The notes below the pieces were generated by a model. It had not been told where the DNA came from. It saw nothing but the letters and a program-made list of their open reading frames with translations, and made no database searches. This document shows, one piece after another, positions 8,322-16,477 of a stretch of 45,564 nt of DNA; position 1 is the first letter of the stretch, and each line of letters begins with the position of its first letter. A program made the position numbers and the translations under genes. The DNA comes from a virus. The stretch lies in IMG/VR virus record IMGVR_UViG_3300047457_000631, positions 1-45,564 of that record, one strand, 5' to 3'.

Positions 8322-8618
8322 TTAAGTCAAATCCCTAATTTCTTGACGTATTTTATCTTGCTTTTCGCCCTTTCTTTTACCATAAGATTTACCTCTTAAA
8401 TGCGGATGTTCTTCTTGAACTTTGCGAGATGCACGACCAAAACTATCTAGATAAGGAATAATTCTTTTTTCCATGTCTTTTAGAGCATCTTTGAAAGATT
8501 TGTTTATATCATAACCTATCTCTTTAAGATAGTGATAATACAATCTTTCATTAGAATCTCTTAATTCAGGATGCTGAGTCAGCTTCTCCTTCACCCACTC
8601 GTACTTCTCTTTGATCAT
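8322..8618 (-). CDS. conserved phage hypothetical protein, helical
   Basis: A protein of 98 residues, rich in lysine and glutamate and helical throughout. It has the segment RASRKVQEEHPHLRGKSYGK, which resembles a helix-turn-helix-sized motif seen in small phage proteins. The gene overlaps the macro-like gene by 53 bases in another frame. It is basic at the C-terminus, so DNA binding is plausible. Function unknown. Confidence 0.65.
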   Translation of the reverse strand: MIKEKYEWVKEKLTQHPELRDSNERLYYHYLKEIGYDINKSFKDALKDMEKRIIPYLDSFGRASRKVQEEHPHLRGKSYGKRKGEKQDKIRQEIRDLT

Positions 8619-9063
8619 GTTGAACTACAGTTATTAGTAAGTTTTCTTGAGTATCAAGGATTCTCTTTACTATTTCCCATTTAGCTCCATATTCAGAAGG
8701 AGTAATTAAAGGAAAAGTAAGCTGAATATAAGTACCTGCTGCTTGGGCTTCGTTAGATAATTTTTTAAGACAGTTTTTTAATGCGCTGTATTCAAAATGA
8801 CCATTTGGTTCCATGATTACATAGAAATTAAGGATAGTAGCTTGCTCCCCTAATCTTACTGCAGAATAGTCACCTATTCTATATTCAGCAGGTAAAGGAA
8901 AACCATGATCTACATCATTAATAATATGAAATTCTTCAGCAAGCTCTGCCCCTAATCCTATCATCACTTTTTGACAATTAGTGGGATTTGCTAATAAATT
9001 AGGCACTTTGCCTTCTTTAAATAATTCAGGAATATTTCCTACGATTGTTTTTACAATTGGCAT
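8566..9063 (-). CDS. divergent macro-domain-like protein
   Basis: A protein of 165 residues. The layout matches small phage macro (ADP-ribose-binding) proteins: an N-terminal strand, LLANPTNCQKVMIGLGAEL (about 23-41) in place of the N-C-x-x-x-M-G-x-G loop, then LNFYVIMEPNGHFEYSALKNC with the conserved YxALxxCL helix, and a C-terminal strand-helix KWEIVKRILDT followed by a beta strand. The second glycine-rich loop normally reading R-I-G-x-G-L-A-G-G-D-W is degenerate here (FPLITPSEYGAKWE). The protein may therefore bind rather than hydrolyse ADP-ribose derivatives. It is coupled to the DnaB-like gene (stop and start share one base), which is unusual company. The family is assigned by eye and needs a profile search. 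Confidence 0.55.
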   Translation of the reverse strand: MPIVKTIVGNIPELFKEGKVPNLLANPTNCQKVMIGLGAELAEEFHIINDVDHGFPLPAEYRIGDYSAVRLGEQATILNFYVIMEPNGHFEYSALKNCLKKLSNEAQAAGTYIQLTFPLITPSEYGAKWEIVKRILDTQENLLITVVQHDQREVRVGEGEADSAS

Positions 9064-10142
9064 TATTGTTTATTTATTTGGTTACGATAATATTCATCAA
9101 TTTTTCTAAGCTCTTCAGGCTTGCCTGTTAACTTTTCTATTGGAGGTAATTGATAGTAACCCCCATATTCGCCAATAAACAAAAAACTGACAAGCAAATT
9201 TCTTTTGCCGTCACGATTTTTTAAGATTTTAAGTAGTCGGTAACGATCTTTAAACTTTGTGATATCATAGCCTAAACAGTTATCAACACCTACATAAAAT
9301 GGACTTTCTATACCCATTACAGTATTAGCATCTTCTGCAAGATTACCAGTGTCTTTGATATCTTGAAGTTCAGGCATCCAACCTTCTTCAGCTTGACGAT
9401 GTTTTTGATTCTTATCACGATTAATCTGCGATACAACAACGGGACTAAAATTACACATGTTTCTGAAAAACACAAGATGCTTAGATGCCATATCTATTGC
9501 TTCTTTTTTGCTATTAAAGTCTTTGTAGTTAATATGTCCGATATGATCGATAATAATCAGTGTGATTAATCCAGGATTATTAGGAGTATAACTCAAAATA
9601 TTTCCTTCGTCATCACGCTGAAACACACCGCGTCGTTCAGCATAGCTTACTAGATCCCTGAACAAAGATTTTGGACTAAGAGCAGTTTTAAAGTAAATAT
9701 ACTTCTCTTGAATCTCATTCATCCGTTCTTCATAGGTTAACAGTAATTGCTTGACTTCTGGCCGTATTGTTAAATTACCCTTAGATTTAATTTCGTTAGT
9801 ATCACAAAGTATTCCATGCTCTTTCCAGATCAAACTCACAATATGTTTAGCCATTTGATCTTCAGGAGGAATCTCAAGAGAATAATAAATAATCTCAAGA
9901 TCATGGACATACCCAGGATTTTTCTGCAAAAAACTAATAGCACCGTAAACATAAGTAGAATCTAAAAAAGCAGATTTACCTATTGAGGTCGGCGCAAATA
10001 TTAGATCATACCTTCTTTGCTGAATATTCTGAATATGATTACTTAAAGTAGTAAAGCCTTCAAATGGTATACCCGTATTTAAACCTTTCTCGCCTCGTTC
10101 AATCTCTTGTTTTAGCCTATCCCAATATTTAACTTTTGCCAT
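9063..10142 (-). CDS. DnaB-like replicative helicase (SF4)
   Basis: A protein of 359 residues corresponding to the RecA-fold motor domain of DnaB; the N-terminal primase-interaction domain is absent. Walker A reads APTSIGKS (50-57), with Ala in place of the first Gly. Motif H1a follows as YYSLE (86-90), Walker B as LIIIDH (195-200), and motif H3 as VVVSQINRDKN (235-245). An insertion with charged helices lies between 95 and 165. It should unwind the phage genome ahead of the family A polymerase. The gene overlaps the coiled-coil gene upstream (14 bases), a plausible loader or partner. Confidence 0.85.
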   Translation of the reverse strand: MAKVKYWDRLKQEIERGEKGLNTGIPFEGFTTLSNHIQNIQQRRYDLIFAPTSIGKSAFLDSTYVYGAISFLQKNPGYVHDLEIIYYSLEIPPEDQMAKHIVSLIWKEHGILCDTNEIKSKGNLTIRPEVKQLLLTYEERMNEIQEKYIYFKTALSPKSLFRDLVSYAERRGVFQRDDEGNILSYTPNNPGLITLIIIDHIGHINYKDFNSKKEAIDMASKHLVFFRNMCNFSPVVVSQINRDKNQKHRQAEEGWMPELQDIKDTGNLAEDANTVMGIESPFYVGVDNCLGYDITKFKDRYRLLKILKNRDGKRNLLVSFLFIGEYGGYYQLPPIEKLTGKPEELRKIDEYYRNQINKQ

Positions 10143-10446
10143 CGTTTAAAAGTTTAGTAACATATTCTATTTGATCAATAATTTTTTGACTATTTGGAAC
10201 TACTTCAACTTGTTTATTTAGATAATACAAATCCGATCTTAAATTTATCAAAGGTATTTCTGGATCATAATCAGTTTCTTTGCTGCCGTTTAAAATACTA
10301 AGGCATTTTTCATAATTAGTTCTTTTAGCTACTAGTTTTCTAGCTACTTTATGCTCTAATTTCATGTGACGCAACAGTTCATTGATATACCTGATCTCTC
10401 TTTCAAAATTTTGTTTACTGTAATTTAAATCGATTCCGTGTTCCAT
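10129..10446 (-). CDS. small coiled-coil protein, possible helicase partner
   Basis: A protein of 105 residues from the ATG at 10446. I chose this start because AAGGAGG stands 7 bases upstream, one of the few strong Shine-Dalgarno sites in the window; an in-frame upstream ATG at 10497 lacks one. The protein is helical, with heptad-like leucines and many Lys/Arg (NFEREIRYINELLRHMKLEH). The gene overlaps the end of the upstream gene by 22 bases, which explains why it needs its own strong ribosome site. It sits directly before the helicase, and phage helicase loaders are often small and helical, but there is no motif to confirm this. Confidence 0.65.
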   Translation of the reverse strand: MEHGIDLNYSKQNFEREIRYINELLRHMKLEHKVARKLVAKRTNYEKCLSILNGSKETDYDPEIPLINLRSDLYYLNKQVEVVPNSQKIIDQIEYVTKLLNDGKS

Positions 10447-10991
10447 TCTTGTTCCTCCTTTCCTGTTTCTTGAATAAATACTTCCCATTGCTCCCATTGT
10501 GAGTTATTCATTACTGTTTCCATATTTGGCAAATATTGTAGCTCATTGACGAGCTTTTTCTTAGCGACAAATGCAGAAATAGCTTGTATAGCTAACTGAT
10601 GTTGAGCAATAGTTTTAACTCTTGCCAGATATTTCTTTTCATGTTTTAATGCTACCTGTGAGTTAGGGCCCGCTGCTCTAAGAACACGAGCTCCAACTTT
10701 CACAGGATAACAATTATAAAATTCCCAGAAATTAATCTGATCCGCTCTAATACCAAGTAATTTTTCTACATGTTTCTTGCTTATAATAGTCTCGGTAAAC
10801 TTACCACCTTGACTTAGCAAATAATTTGTAGGCTCTAAAGATTCTCTAATAGCTTTTGCTTTCTCTTTTCCATATATCTCTGCTATATCATCAAATTTTT
10901 GATAATACAGCAAAAACAACATATAAATTTGATCAGGCGTCAGCTGGGAGCTCTTCAGCTTCGAGGTACTCAGTGTTAATTCCATTTTCAT
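10425..10991 (-). CDS. hypothetical helical protein between helicases
   Basis: A protein of 188 residues, mostly helical. The N-terminal half resembles a winged-helix arrangement (LTPDQIYMLFLLYYQKFDDI then GKFTETIISKKHVEKLLG). A basic middle (ALKHEKKYLARVKTIAQHQL) and an acidic C-terminus (GKEEQEWNTESI) follow. It overlaps the upstream SF2 helicase gene by 59 bases. A DnaB-loader or DnaD/DnaC-like role would fit its position just before the DnaB-like gene, but sequence evidence is weak. Confidence 0.65.
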   Translation of the reverse strand: MKMELTLSTSKLKSSQLTPDQIYMLFLLYYQKFDDIAEIYGKEKAKAIRESLEPTNYLLSQGGKFTETIISKKHVEKLLGIRADQINFWEFYNCYPVKVGARVLRAAGPNSQVALKHEKKYLARVKTIAQHQLAIQAISAFVAKKKLVNELQYLPNMETVMNNSQWEQWEVFIQETGKEEQEWNTESI

Positions 10992-12174
10992 ACAGTTTTA
11001 GAAATTCGTCTAGTGTGCATATTGCAATCCTGTCTTTATTAATTCCTTCTAATCTCTTTTTCATCCACACCTCTTCTTGTGTGCCAGGAGTATAGAGATT
11101 AACAATTACAGCTTCTTTATCAGGAGTTTTCCTGACTACACGACCTAATTGCTGTATGAAAGTACGTTTAGTGCTTGTAGATCCCGCAATAATAGCAAGA
11201 GAACAATCAGGTACATTAAAACCCTCATTAAGTGCTTGTACAGAACTTAAAAATCTAACTTTAGTGCGCTTGTCTTTAAATCTCTTAACTATTAACTCTT
11301 GATCTTTACGTTTGATTTTACTGTGAAAAGTCATACAAATATCACCTAAACAATCTTGTAGATTCTCAGCAAACTCAGTAGTCGCACTAAATATCAAACC
11401 ATTTCTATTTCCCATAACATCTATAATAGCTTTAGTAGCCAAGATCTTATTAGAATTATTTTGACAAATACTTTTGCGTTTACGCAAAGAATTATAATAA
11501 GCACCTGCCTGGCCTTGTAAAGCCTTATCAGATGATTTCAAATAACTAGTTGCATTCTTAAAAGCATTAGCGCCGTGGCCAAGTTTAGCTGCAAAATGCT
11601 TGAATGCATTATTGGCTTTGTTATACTCTATTTGATCATCATTTGATAACTCTATCGGAATATTGTAAACTTTATACGGCGCTATCCAGCAGTTATCTAA
11701 AGCCTCGTCTACAGAGATCTGATCAAACACAGTTAGATACTCTAGAATAATTTCATGAAAGCCATCTTCGCGTTCAAGAGTTGCAGTTAGGCCTAGAATA
11801 TACTCACAACTTACAGTGTTGAATATATTTCTAAAACTTTCAGCTGCATATCTATGAACCTCATCAAGCACTAACATGTCTACAACATGCCGCTGTTTAA
11901 TAGCAGAGTTTATTACCATTACTTTTGCTATGGTAACTTTGTTTTTCTTTAGCTCATCTTCCCATTGAGATTTCAGTTCTAACGTAGGCACTACCACAAG
12001 ACAAGAAGTAATATTCTTCTTAGGTATCATGCCTTTGATAGCCATAATTGCAGTATAAGTCTTGCCGAAACCTGTTGGATATTCAGCAATACCACAAAAA
12101 TTAGCTTCACGCCACCGCCTCAATCCTTGGATCTGCCGAGCCGTTCTGTCTAATATTATTTCCCCCATTTTCAA
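10933..12174 (-). CDS. SF2 DEAD/DEAH-type helicase (UvsW/RadD-like)
   Basis: A protein of 413 residues. Motif I is YPTGFGKT (32-39), motif II is LVLDEVH (101-107), and motif III is LTATLER (129-135). The second RecA domain has GLIFSATTEF, then NEGFNVPDCSLAII and QQLGRVVR (341-348, motif VI with its arginines). Such phage helicases remodel branched recombination intermediates and R-loops and allow recombination-dependent replication. The start lies inside the end of the DnaA-like gene (68-base overlap); the alternative start MGEI two codons downstream is equally possible. It is near full length for compact phage versions. Confidence 0.85.
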   Translation of the reverse strand: MKMGEIILDRTARQIQGLRRWREANFCGIAEYPTGFGKTYTAIMAIKGMIPKKNITSCLVVVPTLELKSQWEDELKKNKVTIAKVMVINSAIKQRHVVDMLVLDEVHRYAAESFRNIFNTVSCEYILGLTATLEREDGFHEIILEYLTVFDQISVDEALDNCWIAPYKVYNIPIELSNDDQIEYNKANNAFKHFAAKLGHGANAFKNATSYLKSSDKALQGQAGAYYNSLRKRKSICQNNSNKILATKAIIDVMGNRNGLIFSATTEFAENLQDCLGDICMTFHSKIKRKDQELIVKRFKDKRTKVRFLSSVQALNEGFNVPDCSLAIIAGSTSTKRTFIQQLGRVVRKTPDKEAVIVNLYTPGTQEEVWMKKRLEGINKDRIAICTLDEFLKLYENGINTEYLEAEELPADA

Positions 12175-12583
12175 TTGATTTTAATTCGTAATTAACTATA
12201 CTTTTAAAGCCTGTTTTATGCTCAGAAGACACTACTATTTCTGTATAAGTTACAGGATACAATCCTTGAGAAATCCAGTCTACGCATTTGTCTATGATTT
12301 CTTTTCTTATAGGATCGTCTTCATTAGTAGTTTTTACTAGGTAGCTAATAGTAGCATGATCTTTACAAAGCAATCTTGCTATATCAGAATTAGATAATCC
12401 CTCTTTTAAAAGTTTTACTGCATAGATTCTACGTAACTCAACCATGTAACTATTTTGTACGTTTTCTACAGCTCTAAAATATCTATTAAGAGGCAAGTAA
12501 CTACTTAATCTCATAGCGGAATTTATTAAAGAGTTTATATACTCTTCAAAACTGTTATTTTCATACTTCATCAGTGTTTCCAA
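12107..12583 (-). CDS. DnaA domain IV-like DNA-binding protein
   Basis: A protein of 158 residues. Residues 53-88 (ELRRIYAVKLLKEGLSNSDI followed by ARLLCKDHATISYLVK) match the DnaA C-terminal helix-turn-helix, including the signature DHATI that contacts DnaA boxes in the host initiator. No AAA+ ATPase is present. It could bind host-type DnaA boxes to start phage replication or to titrate host initiation. The gene overlaps both the polymerase end (13 bases) and the SF2 helicase start (68 bases). The C-terminal 45 residues lie in the overlap and look poorly structured. Confidence 0.7.
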   Translation of the reverse strand: METLMKYENNSFEEYINSLINSAMRLSSYLPLNRYFRAVENVQNSYMVELRRIYAVKLLKEGLSNSDIARLLCKDHATISYLVKTTNEDDPIRKEIIDKCVDWISQGLYPVTYTEIVVSSEHKTGFKSIVNYELKSIENGGNNIRQNGSADPRIEAVA

Positions 12584-14580
12584 AATTTAGTTATACAAGG
12601 ATCTGCATTAAGCTTTACTGCTTTGCAGAATAAATCACCCGCTCTTTCCATGCAATCCTTAAGAACATCTGCCAATTCTTCCGCTAATTCTTCAGGAGCC
12701 TCGACAATCCATTCATCATGAACTACATTTGGTAAAAGCACTTTAAACATTAGATTATTCTCCAACAAATACCTAAAGAAATAAATGCCAGCAAGCTTAG
12801 TAATATCCGCAGAAGAACCCTGAATAGGATAGTTTAGCGACATTCTTTCGATATCACCTCTCTTCATAAAATACTCCCGAACTTTTGGCTTAAAATAACT
12901 CTTAAAGATAGTAGAATCTTGCGACTTTTCCAACTTATAGCTATCCCAAAATCCTTCAGTTTCATAAATTTCTTTGTGTAATTTTTGATACTCTTCAAAG
13001 AATGGAATAAAGCACTTTCTATTGCTGATATCATTGAACTGAATATAACCCAAACTCAACGCTCTTTGCTTTTCTTGTTTGAAGTAATTAGCAAGTCCAG
13101 GGAACGCTTTAAAATACGCTTTGTATACTTCTTCACCTTCTTCAAGAGAAAGGCTTAGATTTTGCGCTATAGTGATCCCAGTGCCACCATAATTAATTGC
13201 AAAACCCGCACCTTTGGCAATCTGTCTTTTCTGTTTATGCTGATCTTTAATTTCATCCAAAGACAATCCTGATAACTCAGGAAAAATCTTAGATGCAATA
13301 AAGCTGTGCATATCTCCAAGACCTTGAGCATAGAAATTCAAGAGATCCTTATCCATAGACTTATTAGCCAATACAATCTGTTCTTGGCCGCTATAATCGC
13401 TTACAATCAGTAAGTTGCCTGGCTGGGCTTGGAAACAAGATCTTGTTCTATTGTCCGAAGGGATGTTTTGCATATTTGGCTGTTGAGGTATGCCTTGTTT
13501 TGGCTTACCTTTTTGACCAGAAGACAAACGACCAGTATTCATGATCTGAGTATAGTTACTATGGATCCTGCCTGTAACTTTGTTGATATACTCAAACCAG
13601 TTCTCACCATAGGTACTTACTTCTTTCTGATTTTCTTTATACTCAAGATATATTCCTACAAGCTCATGTTTTTTCTTCTGAGGCCCAAGAACTTTCTTGT
13701 CGATAGAATCTTTCATTAAGCCAGTATCTTTGTCTTTAGCAAGAGTGTCGATGCCTAAAGATTTAAACAGAGGTATAACTTGCTTTTCTGAGTTCCAGTT
13801 AATTCTACAGGTTATGCCTTCATCAAACAAAGAAAGCTGGTTATTTACAAATTGAGGATACTTATCAGCGTTGTCTAGAATAAACTGATCTAATTTATCC
13901 TTGATGGCTTGCATATCTTTTAGATCATCATTGCATTTCTTTTGCCATTCTTCAGGATTCAGATACATACCGCAGTATTCTATATAAGCGAGTACAAGCA
14001 CAAACTCATTATCAAGACTAGCAGTACGAGTTAGATTTTTCTCTGCCAATGCTACCTCTTGTTTGCGCTTGATCTGATGAAGATATTTCACATCATCAGC
14101 AGCATATTTGATAACTCTTCCAGATAAACCCTCACGATGTATATTGCCTCTAATACTTTTATCGAGCTCTATCTTACAATATTTGTAAGCTACAGCATCT
14201 AAAGATCTTCTAGCAGTGTCTATACCAGTTGTGAGTATTCTTTCTACAAGAAAACTATCAAATATCTTTTTGGGCACTATTCGTTTATGATACAGAAACC
14301 TAAGATCAAACTTAGCATTGTGCATAATAAGCTCTTTAGTTTCTAATAGCTGTTTAAACAGGTTAATGTTAATAGTATTAGTATCTACTACAAACTGCTT
14401 GTTTCCATCGCCTAACTGAATAGACAACAACTCACAAGTATAAGGATCAAATCCTCTAGTCTCTGAGTCATAACCAATAATGTCCAAAGTGTTCAAGTAT
14501 TCTAAAGCTTCAGTTACAGTAGCCATAGAATAGCCAACAGGAGTAAACATCTCCTGCTGGCCTGTTACTAAATAAATCAT
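12571..14580 (-). CDS. family A DNA polymerase with 3'-5' exonuclease
   Basis: A protein of 669 residues, the likely replicative polymerase. The exonuclease motifs are D38-S-E40 (IGYDSETRG), HNAKFD (87-92) and YAADD (159-163), all intact, so proofreading is expected. In the polymerase domain, motif A is SDYSGQE (394-400), motif B is RQIAKGAGFAINYG (452-465), and motif C is VHDE (620-623). There is no 5'-nuclease domain, as in T7 and many Bacteroidota phages. Motif A has Gln-Glu as in other Pol I enzymes. In motif B the residue near the ribose-selection position is Phe (GAGFAINYGG), as in E. coli Pol I. The gene heads the DnaA-like/helicase block. Confidence 0.92.
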   Translation of the reverse strand: MIYLVTGQQEMFTPVGYSMATVTEALEYLNTLDIIGYDSETRGFDPYTCELLSIQLGDGNKQFVVDTNTININLFKQLLETKELIMHNAKFDLRFLYHKRIVPKKIFDSFLVERILTTGIDTARRSLDAVAYKYCKIELDKSIRGNIHREGLSGRVIKYAADDVKYLHQIKRKQEVALAEKNLTRTASLDNEFVLVLAYIEYCGMYLNPEEWQKKCNDDLKDMQAIKDKLDQFILDNADKYPQFVNNQLSLFDEGITCRINWNSEKQVIPLFKSLGIDTLAKDKDTGLMKDSIDKKVLGPQKKKHELVGIYLEYKENQKEVSTYGENWFEYINKVTGRIHSNYTQIMNTGRLSSGQKGKPKQGIPQQPNMQNIPSDNRTRSCFQAQPGNLLIVSDYSGQEQIVLANKSMDKDLLNFYAQGLGDMHSFIASKIFPELSGLSLDEIKDQHKQKRQIAKGAGFAINYGGTGITIAQNLSLSLEEGEEVYKAYFKAFPGLANYFKQEKQRALSLGYIQFNDISNRKCFIPFFEEYQKLHKEIYETEGFWDSYKLEKSQDSTIFKSYFKPKVREYFMKRGDIERMSLNYPIQGSSADITKLAGIYFFRYLLENNLMFKVLLPNVVHDEWIVEAPEELAEELADVLKDCMERAGDLFCKAVKLNADPCITKFWKH

Positions 14581-14582
14581 AA

Positions 14583-14744
14583 TTAAACTCTTCTTGCTCG
14601 ATTGAGCTTTCGTTGCATTTTTTTAGTCTGCTTATGCACTATTTTCTCACGTAATTTATACGTATCAGTGTTTATCTTAACACTATAATTAATCTTAGAA
14701 CTACAAGAACAAAGTAATAATAATATGAAAATTTTATTCTGCAT
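14583..14744 (-). CDS. small putative lipoprotein/exported basic peptide
   Basis: A protein of 53 residues from the ATG at 14744. It begins MQNKIFILLLLCSCSSKINY, a short signal peptide with a lipobox-like LLCSC, then a Lys/Arg-rich mature part (QTKKMQRKLNRARR). A longer start at 14768 is possible but would bury the signal sequence. It overlaps the 43-residue gene upstream by 11 bases. Candidate roles are an outer spanin-like lipoprotein or a superinfection factor; neither can be shown. Confidence 0.55.
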   Translation of the reverse strand: MQNKIFILLLLCSCSSKINYSVKINTDTYKLREKIVHKQTKKMQRKLNRARRV

Positions 14745-14865
14745 CAGAGTCTTCGTAGTTATAAACATGTTTATATTGCAATGCTTTAAATTGCATATAT
14801 CTTTTAGTTCTACGATACATTTTCTTTTGCAAAAGTGCGTATATTCCAGCTTTAAAAATACTCAT
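14734..14865 (-). CDS. small basic hypothetical protein
   Basis: A 43-residue open frame (begins MSIFKAGIYALLQKKMYRRT, ends YEDSDAE) with a normal ATG two bases before the stop of the next upstream small gene. Its own stop overlaps the lipoprotein-like gene. It is basic and aromatic with an acidic tip. Supported only by tight gene packing. Confidence 0.5.
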   Translation of the reverse strand: MSIFKAGIYALLQKKMYRRTKRYMQFKALQYKHVYNYEDSDAE

Positions 14866-14866
14866 G

Positions 14867-15046
14867 TTATTTAATTGATCTTAAGTTAATAGCGGCTTGT
14901 GCTCCTTTCTTAGTTTCATACTTAGTAATAGTACCATCAGTAGCTCTAAGATATCTCCATAAAGACCACCAATTTCTTTTTACTTTTACATAAAAGCCTA
15001 TAGTCATGCCATATACTTTTTCTTCTTCTATTTTATACTTTGCCAT
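14867..15046 (-). CDS. small basic hypothetical protein
   Basis: A protein of 59 residues, beta-rich with a tryptophan cluster (FYVKVKRNWWSLWRYLRATD) and a C-terminal helix KKGAQAAINLRSIK. The pattern GTITKYETKKGAQAAI resembles small 'DUF1508-like' or AP2/integrase N-terminal-like folds that bind nucleic acid, but the match is loose. An A-rich leader precedes the ATG (AAAAACAATG), as elsewhere in this phage. It follows the SPL-like gene and precedes the 43-residue gene at a 1-base gap. Confidence 0.6.
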   Translation of the reverse strand: MAKYKIEEEKVYGMTIGFYVKVKRNWWSLWRYLRATDGTITKYETKKGAQAAINLRSIK

Positions 15047-15062
15047 TGTTTTTGTTTTTAAA

Positions 15063-15941
15063 TTAAAAAATATACCTAATTGTATTCCAAGGAATTATTT
15101 CAGAATGTAAACTTTTAAATTCGTCTATAAAGTTAGCTTTTAAATCATAACGATATCTTAGATTGACGCTTCCGTAAGAAGATATTTTATGTTCCTGAAT
15201 GTCAGGACGCCATAATAAATCTTCGCCTTGAATCCCATGTTCTAAATTATACACATGTTTCTGAGAGTTATGGGTAAGAAAGATAACTTCTGATTTTACT
15301 TCATCAAAATCCCAAGCATATCTATTAGCATAATTTGCCACTTTATTAAATAAATCTCGATAATCTCTAAGCCAGTTATCATGTACAATAACAGGACTAA
15401 AGTTTAAATGTACTTCGTAACCTGCATCAAGAAAATCTGATACAGCTCTTAATCTTGTAAAGATATCTGATGTATTAGGTTCTAAGATTTCACGTAGATT
15501 TTCTGGCATTAGACTAAATCTAATTCTTACTTTTCCATGAGGATCAAACTTTAACAGCTCTTTGTTTACATACTTAGTAGCAAGAGTTGCTTTAGCAACA
15601 GGATGATCTCTGAAAAACGCAAATATCTTTTCCCATTGATGATACTTAGCATGTGCTACGAAATCTTCATTGCACGCTAAGTCATACGTGATAAACTCAG
15701 GATCCGTTTGATTTGGTTTCTCTACATCCGCATAGAAATAAGCATGGTTATTAACAGCTGTCAGAATATCATTATAATTCTCTGCAATTGTTAAACCTTT
15801 TGGTTTGTGCCTTTTCATGTAGCAATAAGCGCATTCCAGAACACAGCCAAAACCGAATGATGGAGTAATATAGTCGCTGCTTCTGCCACTAAACTTAATC
15901 TCCATGCTTTTTCTTCTTACTGTTTCTATAAGCTTGTTCAT
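15063..15941 (-). CDS. radical SAM protein, spore photoproduct lyase-like
   Basis: A protein of 292 residues. The radical SAM cluster is C33-x-x-x-C37-x-x-C40 in GFGCVLECAYCYMKR, typical of the SPL family, whose members carry a [4Fe-4S] cluster and S-adenosylmethionine. SPL repairs the spore photoproduct thymine dimer in Bacillus. In non-sporulating hosts, homologues may repair related DNA photolesions or do other chemistry. Later segments RIRFSLMP and EVHLNFSPVIVHDNW fit the partial TIM barrel strands. The length is near bacterial SPL (about 340) but shorter at the C-terminus, where SPL's catalytic cysteine lies; no cysteine is seen there. Its activity is therefore uncertain. Confidence 0.75.
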   Translation of the reverse strand: MNKLIETVRRKSMEIKFSGRSSDYITPSFGFGCVLECAYCYMKRHKPKGLTIAENYNDILTAVNNHAYFYADVEKPNQTDPEFITYDLACNEDFVAHAKYHQWEKIFAFFRDHPVAKATLATKYVNKELLKFDPHGKVRIRFSLMPENLREILEPNTSDIFTRLRAVSDFLDAGYEVHLNFSPVIVHDNWLRDYRDLFNKVANYANRYAWDFDEVKSEVIFLTHNSQKHVYNLEHGIQGEDLLWRPDIQEHKISSYGSVNLRYRYDLKANFIDEFKSLHSEIIPWNTIRYIF

Positions 15942-15943
15942 AA

Positions 15944-16186
15944 CTAACTAATTGGTAAATCCATAGCTACTTGTTCAATGTGAGATTCAGGAAGATTAAA
16001 CATATCCATGAGCTCAATCATTTTGCCATTAGACATACGTGTTAATACACTAGATTCTTCCATTAAACTTTCACTCACTCCGTCTTCATCAGGAATTCCA
16101 AAAACATCAATAAAGTAACCTAATGCATGGTCAAAACCATAAACAACACTTCTACCGTCTTCTAATTCTTTAGTATATCTACTCAT
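15944..16186 (-). CDS. hypothetical acidic protein
   Basis: A protein of 80 residues, acidic. It starts MSRYTKELEDGRSVVYGFDH and continues with GYFIDVFGIPDEDGVSES, a segment with the look of a small alpha/beta domain. Two bases separate it from the SPL-like gene, so they are co-expressed. No family recognised. Confidence 0.6.
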   Translation of the reverse strand: MSRYTKELEDGRSVVYGFDHALGYFIDVFGIPDEDGVSESLMEESSVLTRMSNGKMIELMDMFNLPESHIEQVAMDLPIS

Positions 16187-16191
16187 AATTT

Positions 16192-16386
16192 TTAATTTTC
16201 TGATTGGTCCATTTTATCTGCTTCATCATATATTTCTACAATCATATTATAGAAACATGCAGCCAATAAATTTAATACTCCGATTATTGATATAATAATA
16301 ATCAACCCTTTAGCATTTGTATAATAATAAAGTAATATTCCAGATATTATACATAATGCTACTATAGAAATAAAATACCATCTCAT
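16192..16386 (-). CDS. small two-TM membrane protein
   Basis: A protein of 64 residues with two hydrophobic segments (about 5-21 and 28-50, for example FISIVALCIISGILLYYY) joined by a short NAKG turn, and an acidic C-terminus ending DKMDQSEN. It lies in a run of very small membrane proteins that ends at the endolysin. A holin-like or inner-membrane modifying role is possible. Confidence 0.6.
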   Translation of the reverse strand: MRWYFISIVALCIISGILLYYYTNAKGLIIIISIIGVLNLLAACFYNMIVEIYDEADKMDQSEN

Positions 16387-16398
16387 TTTTTCATCATT

Positions 16399-16476
16399 TT
16401 AACTAATTAATTTAAACAAAAAAAGAGCAAATATTGCTCCCCAAACTACAAACATTACTGTGTTAACAATTTTCAT
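16399..16476 (-). CDS. 25-residue single-TM peptide
   Basis: A short open frame encoding one hydrophobic helix (MKIVNTVMFVVWGAIFALFL and a KLIS end). The ATG at 16476 begins one base after the stop of the 90-residue gene. Evidence is the clean TM helix and tight packing. It could be a fortuitous frame. Confidence 0.4.
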   Translation of the reverse strand: MKIVNTVMFVVWGAIFALFLFKLIS

Positions 16477-16477
16477 T

